A stretch of 11,877 bases of DNA from an uncultured Prevotella sp. (GCA_946999045.1 CAMQBR010000059.1:1-11877), one strand, 5' to 3'; shown: positions 1-7,790, counted from the stretch's first letter. Numbers and translations are program-made. Notes: generated by a model not told the origin, from the sequence alone.

Positions 1-66
1 GGAAGGCAGAACGTTCTGAACCTGTATACAAATAAAACCTACTACTCTGAGGTCTTCATTGAATAA
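1..66 (+). CDS. 3' end of an unidentified protein gene (partial)
   Basis: Reading frame 1 is open from the window edge to a TAA at 64-66 and encodes 21 residues ending in YYSEVFIE. The other two plus frames close within a dozen or so codons. An intrinsic terminator lies 25 bases after the stop on the same strand, which supports this being the true end of a gene. The visible tail is polar and aromatic with no recognisable motif, so no family can be assigned. A run of 21 open codons could also arise by chance, so the call rests mainly on the terminator placement. Confidence 0.5.
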   Translation, partial: GRQNVLNLYTNKTYYSEVFIE

Positions 67-90
67 ACATCACTTCTTTGTGGTTTTAAT

Positions 91-120
91 ATTCCCCATT
101 GGTTTGGGTGGGGGATTTTA
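91..120 (+). terminator. Rho-independent terminator of the upstream partial gene
   Basis: The arms ATTCCCCA (91-98) and TGGGGGAT (109-116) form an 8-bp stem with one G-U pair around a 10-base loop, followed by TTTTA starting at 116. It lies just after the plus-strand stop at 66. The T tract follows only on the plus strand, so it most likely ends that gene and not the convergent rmuC. Confidence 0.7.
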
Positions 121-366
121 TGCTTAGAAAAGACCCAAGAAACACCGAAGCACCTCATATCAACATATAGAGTCCCCAAAAGACACCTCAACATATAAAA
201 TTTTCTCACAAGAAAAAATACTGCGGAATTAAGGAATCAGACAATATATACCGAAAAAGGATTCGTTTGAACATTATACAGACAAGAGAATTATGTCAAT
301 ACAAAAGAAATTGAACGAAAGACCGAGAGAAAAATTACACTATTCTACACCTAAGTGCGAGTTTTT
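121..366. other. Non-coding spacer between convergent genes
   Basis: This AT-rich stretch lies between the left-hand plus-strand gene and the end of rmuC. I see no open frame of useful length, no tRNA-like cloverleaf and no Bacteroidetes-type promoter. A loose direct repeat, CACCTCA plus AACATATA, occurs near 151-169 and 184-198 and is probably chance. On the rmuC side there is only a 4-bp hairpin (arms around 336-339 and 353-356 read on the minus strand) before a short T run, too weak to call a terminator. Confidence 0.5.
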
Positions 367-1779
367 TCAAACACGTTTTATAATTTTGCACTTGCTGGTT
401 GACTCTACGTCCTCTATCATATTTGTGATATCAGCTTCAACAACAGGGATAGGTTGATTAATACTCTCTTTTACACCTAAATCTTTTAGCTCATTAGCTT
501 TTTGCACAATACTTTGTCTGCCTGTGTAGGCTTTGTTATAAGCGTCTCCGTAATCCTTATGCAAATTATCAATGTCCTTTCCTACTTTATCAAATCGTTT
601 AATAAACTCACCTACACGCTTTAACAACTCTTCGGCTAAGTCAAATACCTTCTTTTGGTTCTCTGTTTGAGCATATTGACGCCAAGTTATTTGTATTATT
701 CGCAAAATAGCCATGAGATTTTGCTGACTAGTAATAAAAATATGCTTGTCAAATGCTTCAGCCCATAATTTAGGTTCGGTAGTCAATGCCAACTGCAATG
801 CGCCCTCGTTTGGCACAAACATGATAACAAAGTCAATGGCTTTTCGGGGAGATTGCACATATTTACTATAATCTTTCTTTGCCAAATTAGTAGCTTGTGT
901 GCGGATACTTCTTACAAGATCGGTAGCAAATTTTTTCTTCAATTCCTCTTCTTCGGTATTAGCATACTGATAATAAGCGTCAATAGACATTTTTGCGTCA
1001 ATTATAACATCCTCGTTATTAGGATAGTGTAATATCACATCAGGAATCATTCGTTTACCACTATCTTCATTTTTTATTACATTTCCTTTTTCATCTACTA
1101 TGGCATTTTGTATATCATAGTCTATCCCTATCTTATATCCTTGGCTCTCAAGTATATCAGTGAGCATTCGTTCTCCCCAAATACCTTGAGCCTTGTTGCC
1201 TCCTCTAATCACATTAGTAAGGCGAATAGCCGAGTTTGCAATGTTTTCTGTTTGCTCGCTCATTTTTTGCAACTGTACTTTTAATGAGGCTGTACTCTCA
1301 GTTGTGTTGCTATTGGCACGCTGTATTGCCTCTTCCAGTTGCTTCATATTATTTTTAAGCGGTTCGGTAATATGAGTTATCGACTCAGTATTAGTAGATT
1401 TTAATCGTTCAGAAGTTTCAGATAAAATACGTGTAGCAAGGTTAGAAAACTGTTCTTGCACAGTTTTTAGCTGCTGTTGAAACTGCTGGCTACGCATCTG
1501 TTCTTCTTTTGTATGCATTTGTTTCTCTGCATCCAACTGTGTAGAAACTTGTTGCAAGTTTAATTTTATTTGCATTACTTGTTGCTGCAAATCGGTTTTG
1601 TCTTTTTCTAATTGTTTCTTTGCTTCTTCTACTTGTAACTTTGCTGCTGTTTCTTGCTGTAATTTTTGTTGCAATAAAAGCAACTCTTGTATTGTAGTTT
1701 TCTTTTTGATATTAGCATATAAGAAACCCAACACGATTCCAATCAATAACCCTATAATAATATATAATATCTCCATCAT
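367..1779 (-). CDS. rmuC: DNA recombination protein RmuC
   Basis: RmuC-family protein of 470 residues, a usual length. In E. coli rmuC limits recombination at short inverted repeats; the core domain resembles PD-(D/E)xK nucleases, but the biochemical activity is uncertain. Seen here: an N-terminal membrane anchor (about residues 3-21), then a long Gln/Lys/Glu-rich coiled coil (about 28-190). The RmuC domain shows GIWGERMLTDILESQG (199-214), IPDVILHYP (245-253), IIDAKMSID (259-267), MFVPNEGALQLA (320-331) and a C-terminal helix with ITWRQYAQTENQ. The PD...DAK spacing fits the nuclease-like core. It is probably the last gene of a minus-strand operon, 53 bases after the MATE gene, with no clear promoter of its own. 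Two adjacent ATG codons (1779 and 1776) could each start it; neither has a clear ribosome binding site. The membrane anchor plus coiled coil suggests the catalytic domain is held on a cytoplasmic stalk. Confidence 0.93.
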   Translation of the reverse strand: MMEILYIIIGLLIGIVLGFLYANIKKKTTIQELLLLQQKLQQETAAKLQVEEAKKQLEKDKTDLQQQVMQIKLNLQQVSTQLDAEKQMHTKEEQMRSQQFQQQLKTVQEQFSNLATRILSETSERLKSTNTESITHITEPLKNNMKQLEEAIQRANSNTTESTASLKVQLQKMSEQTENIANSAIRLTNVIRGGNKAQGIWGERMLTDILESQGYKIGIDYDIQNAIVDEKGNVIKNEDSGKRMIPDVILHYPNNEDVIIDAKMSIDAYYQYANTEEEELKKKFATDLVRSIRTQATNLAKKDYSKYVQSPRKAIDFVIMFVPNEGALQLALTTEPKLWAEAFDKHIFITSQQNLMAILRIIQITWRQYAQTENQKKVFDLAEELLKRVGEFIKRFDKVGKDIDNLHKDYGDAYNKAYTGRQSIVQKANELKDLGVKESINQPIPVVEADITNMIEDVESTSKCKIIKRV

Positions 1780-1832
1780 GTAAAAGAATGTTTGTGTATA
1801 GATAAAATTATTGCTATCAATATTTACTTAAA

Positions 1833-3125
1833 TTAGCACCAAACTGCTATTTTTCTCATATAAAATATCCATTCTACCCCACCTCTCAAAGAAAGAAACA
1901 CAAGAAAAGCTAACCAAAGAGCATGATTACCTAACATGTGTTTAGTGAGAAGGTAGACTACAAAAAATCCTAAAGCAGCTGCAAACGATGAGGTCAACAT
2001 GTATTTGGTAGCTGTAATACCGATAAATATGCCATCGTAAATAAAGGCTGCAACACTAACAATAGGTATCATAACTGCCCACCAAAAATAAGGCGAAGCG
2101 GCTGATACTATGCTCTTTTCGTTGGTTAATAGCATTAAAAAGTTGTTTCCTCCCACAGCATATACCAGCGTAAAAACCACTGTCATGATGATACCCCATG
2201 CAAACAAACAGCGATGTGTATGGTTGAAAGCATTTCTGTTGCGTGCTCCGTAATATTTTCCACACAAGGCTTCGCCTGCGTATGCAAAGCCATCCATGAT
2301 ATAGGAGAAGATTGTAAACAGTGTCATTAATAAAGTATTGACCGAAAGGATAATATCTCCTTGTTGAGCTCCTGATGAAATAAAGAAAAAATTGACACTG
2401 ATAAAGAATAGTGTACGGATAAAAATATCACGATTGACAGAAAAAAAACTACGTATATCATATAGGTTAAATAAATTTTTTAACCAGTGATAGTTATTTA
2501 GTCGACCATAATAGTGAACCCAACATCCAACAGCAACTATAAAGCCTGTCCATTGTGCGAGCAGGGTTCCAAGTGCTACGCCCTCTATCTTCATGTCTAA
2601 TTGATAAACAAAGACAAGACTCAACACAATATTTACAATGTTTTGCATGATAGATACCATCATTGGTATGTGCGTGTTTTGCATACCAATGTACCACCCC
2701 GTCATGCTATACAAGCCTAACATAGCAGGTGCACCAAAGATACAAATAGAGAAATAAATGGAAACTTGTGTGGCTATTTGTTCCGATGGGTGCATCAAGA
2801 TGAGGGCTAAATTACGAATAGGTATTTGGCAGAACACAAATAACAATGCCACATACATGGCAATAGTTAACGATCTAACCAGTAATCTCATTACTTCGGT
2901 TAAATCTCGTTTGCCAAAAGCTTGTGAAGTCATGCCACTGGTGCCCATACGTAAGAAACCACAAAGCCAATATAGCACATTAAAAATCATGCTTCCTACG
3001 GCTATGGCTCCAATATAAGTAACATTCCCCATGTGTCCAACAATGGCTAAATCTACCAACCCTAAAAGGGGAATGGTAATGTTAGATATAATGGACGGCA
3101 ATGCCAAATTAAATACTTTTTTCAT
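1833..3125 (-). CDS. MATE family efflux transporter, DinF-like
   Basis: Integral membrane carrier of 430 residues, normal for the multidrug and toxic compound extrusion family, with roughly twelve hydrophobic segments. The N-terminus (LALPSIISNITIPLLGLVDL, residues 7-26) closely resembles the start of E. coli DinF. It carries the membrane-embedded Pro10 and Asp25 expected in this subfamily and the FLRMGTSGMTSQAFG signature (57-71). Family members exchange Na+ or H+ for cationic drugs and other toxic compounds; the substrate here cannot be read from sequence. The start ATG lies 14 bases after the stop of the SNF2 gene, so the two are almost certainly co-transcribed, and rmuC follows. In E. coli dinF is an SOS gene next to lexA; the placement here between two DNA-metabolism genes is suggestive, but I see no LexA-like operator. 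Confidence 0.92.
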   Translation of the reverse strand: MKKVFNLALPSIISNITIPLLGLVDLAIVGHMGNVTYIGAIAVGSMIFNVLYWLCGFLRMGTSGMTSQAFGKRDLTEVMRLLVRSLTIAMYVALLFVFCQIPIRNLALILMHPSEQIATQVSIYFSICIFGAPAMLGLYSMTGWYIGMQNTHIPMMVSIMQNIVNIVLSLVFVYQLDMKIEGVALGTLLAQWTGFIVAVGCWVHYYGRLNNYHWLKNLFNLYDIRSFFSVNRDIFIRTLFFISVNFFFISSGAQQGDIILSVNTLLMTLFTIFSYIMDGFAYAGEALCGKYYGARNRNAFNHTHRCLFAWGIIMTVVFTLVYAVGGNNFLMLLTNEKSIVSAASPYFWWAVMIPIVSVAAFIYDGIFIGITATKYMLTSSFAAALGFFVVYLLTKHMLGNHALWLAFLVFLSLRGGVEWIFYMRKIAVWC

Positions 3126-3139
3126 TCGTAGTATGCAAA

Positions 3140-6100
3140 TTAAAACTCTTTAAGTAAATTAATCAACTCTTCTTGTGTTAATGCGTTAGACATATTACCA
3201 CCTTCTAATAATGACTCAGATAAATCACGCTTGGTTTTGTGTAAACGTATAATCTTTTCTTCGATGGTGTGCTGACTAATTAAATGATATACTGTAACAT
3301 TGTTGCGTTGACCAATACGATAGGCACGGTCGGTAGCTTGTTGTTCAATGGCAGGATTCCACCATGGATCCAAGTGGATAACGTAGTTTGCACCTGTAAG
3401 ATTAAGTCCTAAGCCACCTGCTTTCAAGCTAATTAAGAAAAATGGACAATTGCCTTTTTGGAATTCTTCTACCAGGGTCTCACGCTTCTTCATGGGAGTA
3501 GACCCATCCAAATAAAGGTAAGGCAGTTTGGCTTTATCCATAATATGGCGCACTTCTGTGAAGAAACTGGTAAATTGACTGAACACCAATGTGCGGTTAC
3601 CACTCTCGTTTAAGTTTTCTGCCAATTCAACAAAGGCAGAAAGTTTGCTGCTCATCTTTTTCCATTTCTTGTCAACCAATGATATGCTGCAAGCCATTTG
3701 TCGAAGTTTGGTAATCTCTGCAAGTGTACTTACCTTGACATTTTTCTCTGCTTGAACCATAGCTTCTGCTTTTTGGCGATGCAGTTCGTACATAGACATC
3801 TCGTCTGAAGACAATTCTACAGGTATCTTTATTTCATTTTTCTCTGGCAACTCCTCGATTACTTCGCCCTTGGTACGGCGCAACATGAAAGGAGTTATCA
3901 ACTTTTTGAGTTGAGATTGGCGATCTTTATCGTGATCAGCCTCAATAGGCAAGATGTATTTACTCTTAAAATAATCTGCTCCACCCAATAAACCTGGATT
4001 AATAAACTGAAATAAGTTCCACAGTTCTGACAAATGATTTTGGATAGGAGTACCCGTAAGAATAATCTTTCGTTCGGCTCTTAACGTCATAGCTGCTTTT
4101 GACATCTTGGTGTTAGGGTTCTTGATGGTGTGTGCCTCATCAAGCGTTACCACGTTCCACTCACGTCCACTCAGTTCTTGCTGATGATTAGAAAGTAAGG
4201 CATAGGTAGTAACCACTACGTCATTGTTATGGGCTTGCTCAATGACTTCTGGTCTATCTGCTGCAGTATTGAGCATGATGACATTAAGAGTTGGAGCAAA
4301 ACGATTAATCTCATTGCGCCAGTTAGGCACAACAGATGCTGGAGCAACCACCAAAGAAGCACCATTTTGTGCCTGATCTACGAGTACAGCTATTGTTTGT
4401 AAAGTTTTTCCAAGCCCCATATCATCAGCTAAACAAGCACCTGCACCCCAAGAAGTTAGTTTGGTAAGCCACTCAAAGCCCTGCTCTTGATAATTGCGTA
4501 ACTGAGCATTAAGAGCTTTAGGAACAACAGGCTGCAGCTTTTCTGTATCCTTAATACGCTTAAGCATTTTGTCCATGGTAGCATTGCGACTAATGTTTAT
4601 ATCAGCATTATCAAGAATATTGTCAACCAAACTTACGGCAGCAGGAGCCATATACAGATGTGAACGGCTTTCAGTGGTCGCAGTATCTAAGCGTTTTAAA
4701 ATACGAGAGAGGTCGTTACTCAGTTTAATGTATTCGTTTTCACCTACCTTAATATACTTACCTTGCTTTGAGTTGTGCATTAACTGCAATAAGTTGTTCA
4801 AAGAAAGAATCTGATTATTATCAATTTTTACATCGCCCTCAACCTCAAACCAACTATTTTTAGTTTTAAAACCAATATTAAAATCTGATGCCGAAACATT
4901 AGAATGATATCTAATTTTAGCACCTTCTGGCCACTCCATCTCACATACATCTTTATTACTATTAGCCCATTCTATGAAAGGTAGCATTTTATCAATGTCT
5001 AAAGCAATTGTGTCTGCTATAGATTTTACAGACAAAACTTCATCCTCGTTAAGAATATCCAACTCAGAGAACTTATCTTCAATGCTCTTTAAATTTTGCT
5101 TTTCCTTTTTAAGAGAACGCACCACAAGGCAACGCTTTTCATCTTTTACCAAAGTCATACTAACACTTCCCTTTCCTGGAAAACATGACAGACTTTCTGA
5201 AGGGTGCACAGCAAATGATAAATCAAAACAGACGTTATTCGTTGGAACTATGCGTATTGTAATGAGACTTCTTCCTTTTATTTTCTTTATTTGGTCAAGC
5301 CCTTCAACCATGTTAGAGTGTATCTCTGTTTTTCCACCTACCGACTGTATAAGTTTGACGAGCAGTGATTCAGCATCAGCAGGATATATCTTTTGAGAAA
5401 GAATGCTTTGGTAAACCTTTTGTTCGTAAGAAGAAATTTTGAAAACAGAATAATCTACTTCAGAATTAGCAATAAAGCATTTGGTGATTTTGTCATTAGA
5501 CAAATTATCGGCAATATTTGACGAAACTTCAAAAGAATTGTCTTTTTTCTTATTGATAACCAAATAGGGCTTGTCTTCATGAATAGAAACGGGTATCATG
5601 TCGTAACGTTGTCCACAAAAAATATGGTTGCAATCAACAAGATCGTATATATAGGTACTTAGTTTTATATCATAACACCATTCGTCTATATGCTTGGCAA
5701 AATTAATATCTTGCTCAGTCATACAAGGAACATTAAGATTTTTGAATTCTCTAACGCTTAATTCCTTGCCAACAGACCACGAGCCATTCTTTAATCGCTT
5801 TTTAAGTATAGGAACAATACGTTCATAACTAATAAAGTATAATAAAAAAGATTGTTTCTCTACATCAATTGCACTTGCACCCTGTTGTGTAAAATTGAGT
5901 AAGTTTTCTAATTTAGTAGCCCAAAGAGGCTTGATTTCCAATTGAGACAATAAAGAATGTTGCGATAACAACTTTACATCACTTTCATCATCACCTTTGA
6001 TTTCCAATTCTGTTCGTAAAAATGCAGACCTCGGTTGCAAATTTTTCTCTTTAAAAGCTGTTATGTAAGTACTCTCAATATCAAAAATATCAGCTAACTT

Positions 6101-7147
6101 GTTTACTAAAAACTGGATAGCTCTGAGACTATCAATAGAAAAAATATAAAATAAATCGCTACTACTGAAAGAAGCCTGTTCCTGCTTACAAAAATAAGAA
6201 AAAAGAGGCAATAATAAAGCTCTTAAAGACGGCATCTCACAAATAATTTGCTTTTTCATTAATGCATTAAATTTGCGTGTACTAATTTCTGTATGCACTA
6301 ATAATATGGAAAGAGTAAAATAAAAATTGATGATAGGATTTTGATATACATATTGCTCATAGAACATTTCTTTTTTGCGTTGTGTCATTACCTTTGTAAA
6401 GAGCTTGTATGCAGCGGTATAATCACCTTCATATAATGCAAGAATGGCACATATAAGCAATGAATAAGAGGTTGATTTACAATTGTCTAACTTAATACAA
6501 AGACGTCCTGTTGCCATATAATAGAAGAATGCAAAAGCGTGCCTAATCTCAATAGGACGTTTTTTATCAGAATTTAAAATAATACTCTTTATATAATCCC
6601 AAGCAATACGATTATCTGAAACTAAATAATAAAAGAAAAAATCTTCGGCATTTTCCTTAATAAAACTATCAGACAAACTTTTTGTGAAATTTTCAAAATG
6701 AATATCAGGAAATACGTACAGAATTTCATCTCTTATTTTATTCAGTTCAAATTTAGCATTTAATACGTCTACTTTCTTTAGATTGTTCGTTATAATACGA
6801 ATATGCAGTTCAGTACAATCTGTTATATTTTTATATCTGTGCTGCCTACTAAAGCTTTTTAGAACCTTGTAAACAGATGAAAACTCACTAGAGTACAAGG
6901 TTTGTAACGCAGGAAGATAAAGGGCTGGATGTAGCTTAAAGCTCTTGTAGTTAGAATAAAAGTTTGAATCTTTAAGGATATAACCTTGACCAGAAAATTG
7001 ACTGAAGTACTTAGTAAAGGTAGTTACTGGCATTACTTCCTGTGCAATACTTTTCCATTCTGTTAATGTCATTGGCATATTATAAAAATATGCCATCGTT
7101 ACTGCTACTGCCTTTTCACTATCTGTGAGAGCATAAAAACTTATCAT
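3140..7147 (-). CDS. SNF2/Swi2-type DEAD/DEAH-box ATPase (RapA-like class), long form
   Basis: Superfamily 2 DNA translocase of 1335 residues. The C-terminal third (about 880-1335) is a complete SNF2 motor. It has the Q-type entry NYQEQGFEWL, Walker A in DDMGLGKT (908-915), motif Ia VVAPASVVPNW, Walker B DEAH (1003-1006) followed by TIKNP, motif III ILTGTPIQN, the second RecA lobe from RTLVFSQF (1185), LISLKAGGLGLNLTGA, DPWWNPAIEQQATDRAYRIGQ (motif VI, 1277-1281), and a tail with HTIEEKI. All catalytic motifs look intact. The first 880 residues match no domain I can name. They are largely helical, with a TPR-like stretch near 228-255 and a beta-rich region before the motor. I see no SWIM zinc-finger pattern (CxC...CxH), although many large bacterial SNF2 proteins have one. 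Likely roles are ATP-driven remodelling of protein-DNA or RNA polymerase complexes. First gene of the SNF2-MATE-rmuC operon. Confidence 0.93.
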   Translation of the reverse strand: MISFYALTDSEKAVAVTMAYFYNMPMTLTEWKSIAQEVMPVTTFTKYFSQFSGQGYILKDSNFYSNYKSFKLHPALYLPALQTLYSSEFSSVYKVLKSFSRQHRYKNITDCTELHIRIITNNLKKVDVLNAKFELNKIRDEILYVFPDIHFENFTKSLSDSFIKENAEDFFFYYLVSDNRIAWDYIKSIILNSDKKRPIEIRHAFAFFYYMATGRLCIKLDNCKSTSYSLLICAILALYEGDYTAAYKLFTKVMTQRKKEMFYEQYVYQNPIINFYFTLSILLVHTEISTRKFNALMKKQIICEMPSLRALLLPLFSYFCKQEQASFSSSDLFYIFSIDSLRAIQFLVNKLADIFDIESTYITAFKEKNLQPRSAFLRTELEIKGDDESDVKLLSQHSLLSQLEIKPLWATKLENLLNFTQQGASAIDVEKQSFLLYFISYERIVPILKKRLKNGSWSVGKELSVREFKNLNVPCMTEQDINFAKHIDEWCYDIKLSTYIYDLVDCNHIFCGQRYDMIPVSIHEDKPYLVINKKKDNSFEVSSNIADNLSNDKITKCFIANSEVDYSVFKISSYEQKVYQSILSQKIYPADAESLLVKLIQSVGGKTEIHSNMVEGLDQIKKIKGRSLITIRIVPTNNVCFDLSFAVHPSESLSCFPGKGSVSMTLVKDEKRCLVVRSLKKEKQNLKSIEDKFSELDILNEDEVLSVKSIADTIALDIDKMLPFIEWANSNKDVCEMEWPEGAKIRYHSNVSASDFNIGFKTKNSWFEVEGDVKIDNNQILSLNNLLQLMHNSKQGKYIKVGENEYIKLSNDLSRILKRLDTATTESRSHLYMAPAAVSLVDNILDNADINISRNATMDKMLKRIKDTEKLQPVVPKALNAQLRNYQEQGFEWLTKLTSWGAGACLADDMGLGKTLQTIAVLVDQAQNGASLVVAPASVVPNWRNEINRFAPTLNVIMLNTAADRPEVIEQAHNNDVVVTTYALLSNHQQELSGREWNVVTLDEAHTIKNPNTKMSKAAMTLRAERKIILTGTPIQNHLSELWNLFQFINPGLLGGADYFKSKYILPIEADHDKDRQSQLKKLITPFMLRRTKGEVIEELPEKNEIKIPVELSSDEMSMYELHRQKAEAMVQAEKNVKVSTLAEITKLRQMACSISLVDKKWKKMSSKLSAFVELAENLNESGNRTLVFSQFTSFFTEVRHIMDKAKLPYLYLDGSTPMKKRETLVEEFQKGNCPFFLISLKAGGLGLNLTGANYVIHLDPWWNPAIEQQATDRAYRIGQRNNVTVYHLISQHTIEEKIIRLHKTKRDLSESLLEGGNMSNALTQEELINLLKEF

Positions 7148-7253
7148 TTATTGCTTGTCTTATTGTCTTTTATATGCAACTTATGAAACACAAAAGATTG
7201 TGTTACACAAGAACTAAGCTACATTCTAAAATTTGAATTAAAAATATCGATTA

Positions 7254-7284
7254 CAAAATTACAAAGATTTTTTATACCGTCAAT
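7254..7284 (-). promoter_or_regulatory. Promoter for the SNF2-MATE-rmuC operon
   Basis: On the minus strand, TAATTTTG (7261 down to 7254) is a perfect match to the Bacteroidetes -7 box TAnnTTTG. Nineteen bases upstream is ATTG (7284-7281), one mismatch from the -33 box TTTG. Transcription would begin near 7247 and give an untranslated leader of about 100 bases before the SNF2 start at 7147. The leader is AT-rich and shows no strong hairpin or ribosome binding site. Confidence 0.65.
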
Positions 7285-7339
7285 CTTAAAATTAAATAAG
7301 TGTACAATACAGACTCAACTTTAAAGAAAATTTGCGACC

Positions 7340-7370
7340 TTTGCTCCGAGGTTAATTGATGATACATTTG
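7340..7370 (+). promoter_or_regulatory. Bacteroidetes-type promoter with no protein gene behind it
   Basis: TTTG at 7340-7343, a 19-base spacer and TACATTTG at 7363-7370 match the -33/-7 consensus at every fixed position. It points away from the SNF2 promoter, and the two -33 boxes are about 56 bases apart. The predicted start is near 7375-7377. No convincing plus-strand protein gene follows before 9122, so the product is probably a small RNA. Confidence 0.65.
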
Positions 7371-7393
7371 CAATACAAAGTTAGTTAATCTTT

Positions 7394-7420
7394 AGGAGAC
7401 TGCGGTCTCTTCTTTTATTT
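7394..7420 (+). terminator. Hairpin with T-rich tail, possible first terminator of the small RNA
   Basis: A 7-bp stem (five Watson-Crick pairs GAGAC/GTCTC, plus one G-U and one A-T) closes a four-base TGCG loop at 7401-7404. CTTTTATTT (7412-7420) follows directly. It lies only about 20 bases after the predicted start, so it may be an attenuator or internal structural element and not the end of the transcript. Confidence 0.4.
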
Positions 7421-7438
7421 GTATTGCTGGTTGTTGTT

Positions 7439-7489
7439 TTTCCTCGCTGAGAGATGCAGACGATCTCTCAGCAAGGGGGTACTCTTTTA
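7439..7489 (+). terminator. Long hairpin followed by a T-rich run, probable end of the small RNA
   Basis: The central stem is ten perfect pairs around a 7-base loop (7456-7462). A single C-A mismatch then leads to six further pairs, including three T-G pairs. CTCTTTTAT follows within a few bases. This is the most stable structure I can see in the window apart from the prs terminator. Confidence 0.45.
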
Positions 7490-7490
7490 T

Positions 7491-7790
7491 TGCACTTCGT
7501 TTTGGAACTTACAAGGGGAACACAACCTCTTTTCTCTGAAAAAAATATCTTTTTCGCTCCTTTTGTTTATTTCCAAAAGTTGCATTTCTTAATTGAACTT
7601 ACGTGCTTCATTCTTGCATATATTTTTATTCTCATCGTTCTTTTTATCGCTGTTTATTTTTTTTTCTCTCAGATTACTCTTTCTTTCAGATTACATAGAT
7701 GTCGCAAATTTTATTATTGAAGTAATCTGCAAGAATACAAATAACAAGAACGAAAAAAATCAGAGAGAGAGGATAAGAATATGTGCCCCC
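7491..7790. other. T-rich non-coding spacer downstream of nspC
   Basis: The plus strand is strongly T-rich here. Short open frames exist, but they encode only Phe/Leu/Ile-rich peptides of the kind T-rich DNA yields. Small hairpins occur at 7560-7579 (CTTTTG with CAAAAG, 8-base loop) and around 7538-7554. For nspC on the minus strand no clear terminator is visible. A weak 5-bp pairing overlapping the stop codon precedes a run of seven T (about 7759 down to 7753, minus reading). The main structured element is the inverted repeat listed separately at 7681-7735. Confidence 0.5.
7670..7735. repeat. Inverted repeat with three copies of CAGATTAC
   Basis: TTCTTTCAGATTAC (7681-7694) and GTAATCTGCAAGAA (7722-7735) are 14-base inverted arms with one mismatch around a 27-base centre. 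A further direct copy of the core CAGATTAC sits at 7670-7677, 17 bases before the second copy. No T run follows on either strand, so it is not a standard terminator. It could be a cluster of binding sites or a structured 3' UTR of nspC. Confidence 0.5.

Larger units (their letters stand above)
7375..7490 (+). ncRNA. Candidate structured small RNA
   Basis: The stretch begins at the predicted start of a full-consensus promoter and contains successive hairpins. An outer pairing joins GCAATACAAA (7370-7379, partly upstream of the start) with TTTGTATTGC (7418-7427), ten perfect pairs. Inside it AGGAGAC/GTCTCTT (7394-7400 and 7405-7411) closes a TGCG tetraloop and runs into a T-rich tract. A second hairpin has a 10-bp perfect stem, GCTGAGAGAT (7446-7455) with ATCTCTCAGC (7463-7472). 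It extends through one C-A mismatch into a T/G-C outer helix (7439-7444 with 7474-7479), followed by TACTCTTTTA. Either hairpin could terminate, giving an RNA of about 42 or about 115 bases. I do not recognise it as a known family; a 6S-like or Bacteroidales-1-type RNA is possible but unproven. It reads away from the SNF2 operon and toward the 3' end of nspC. Confidence 0.4.

Noticed and set aside
151..198. Direct repeat or CRISPR-like unit around CACCTCA...AACATATA
   Set aside because: Only two imperfect copies with differing internal length; no array and no cas genes.
331..360. Terminator for rmuC
   Set aside because: Only about four base pairs can form before the T run, too weak to call.
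1780..1832. Separate promoter for rmuC in the MATE-rmuC gap
   Set aside because: The best -7 word, TAATTTTA on the minus strand, misses the final G and has no -33 partner at the right distance.
4974..5396. Antisense open frame of 140 codons inside the SNF2 gene
   Set aside because: It is a shadow of the well-supported coding frame on the other strand; its Ser/Phe-rich composition and lack of any motif give no support.
7446..7480. Possible TPP riboswitch because of CTGAGAG followed by a G-rich stretch
   Set aside because: The CTGAGAG is one arm of a perfect hairpin, the other conserved TPP segments are absent, and no thiamine gene follows on that strand.
7454..7720. Open frame of 88 codons with a hydrophobic C-terminal half, possible small membrane protein
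   Set aside because: The hydrophobicity comes from a T-rich strand, its start lies inside the strong hairpin, and an overlapping frame is equally Phe/Leu-rich.
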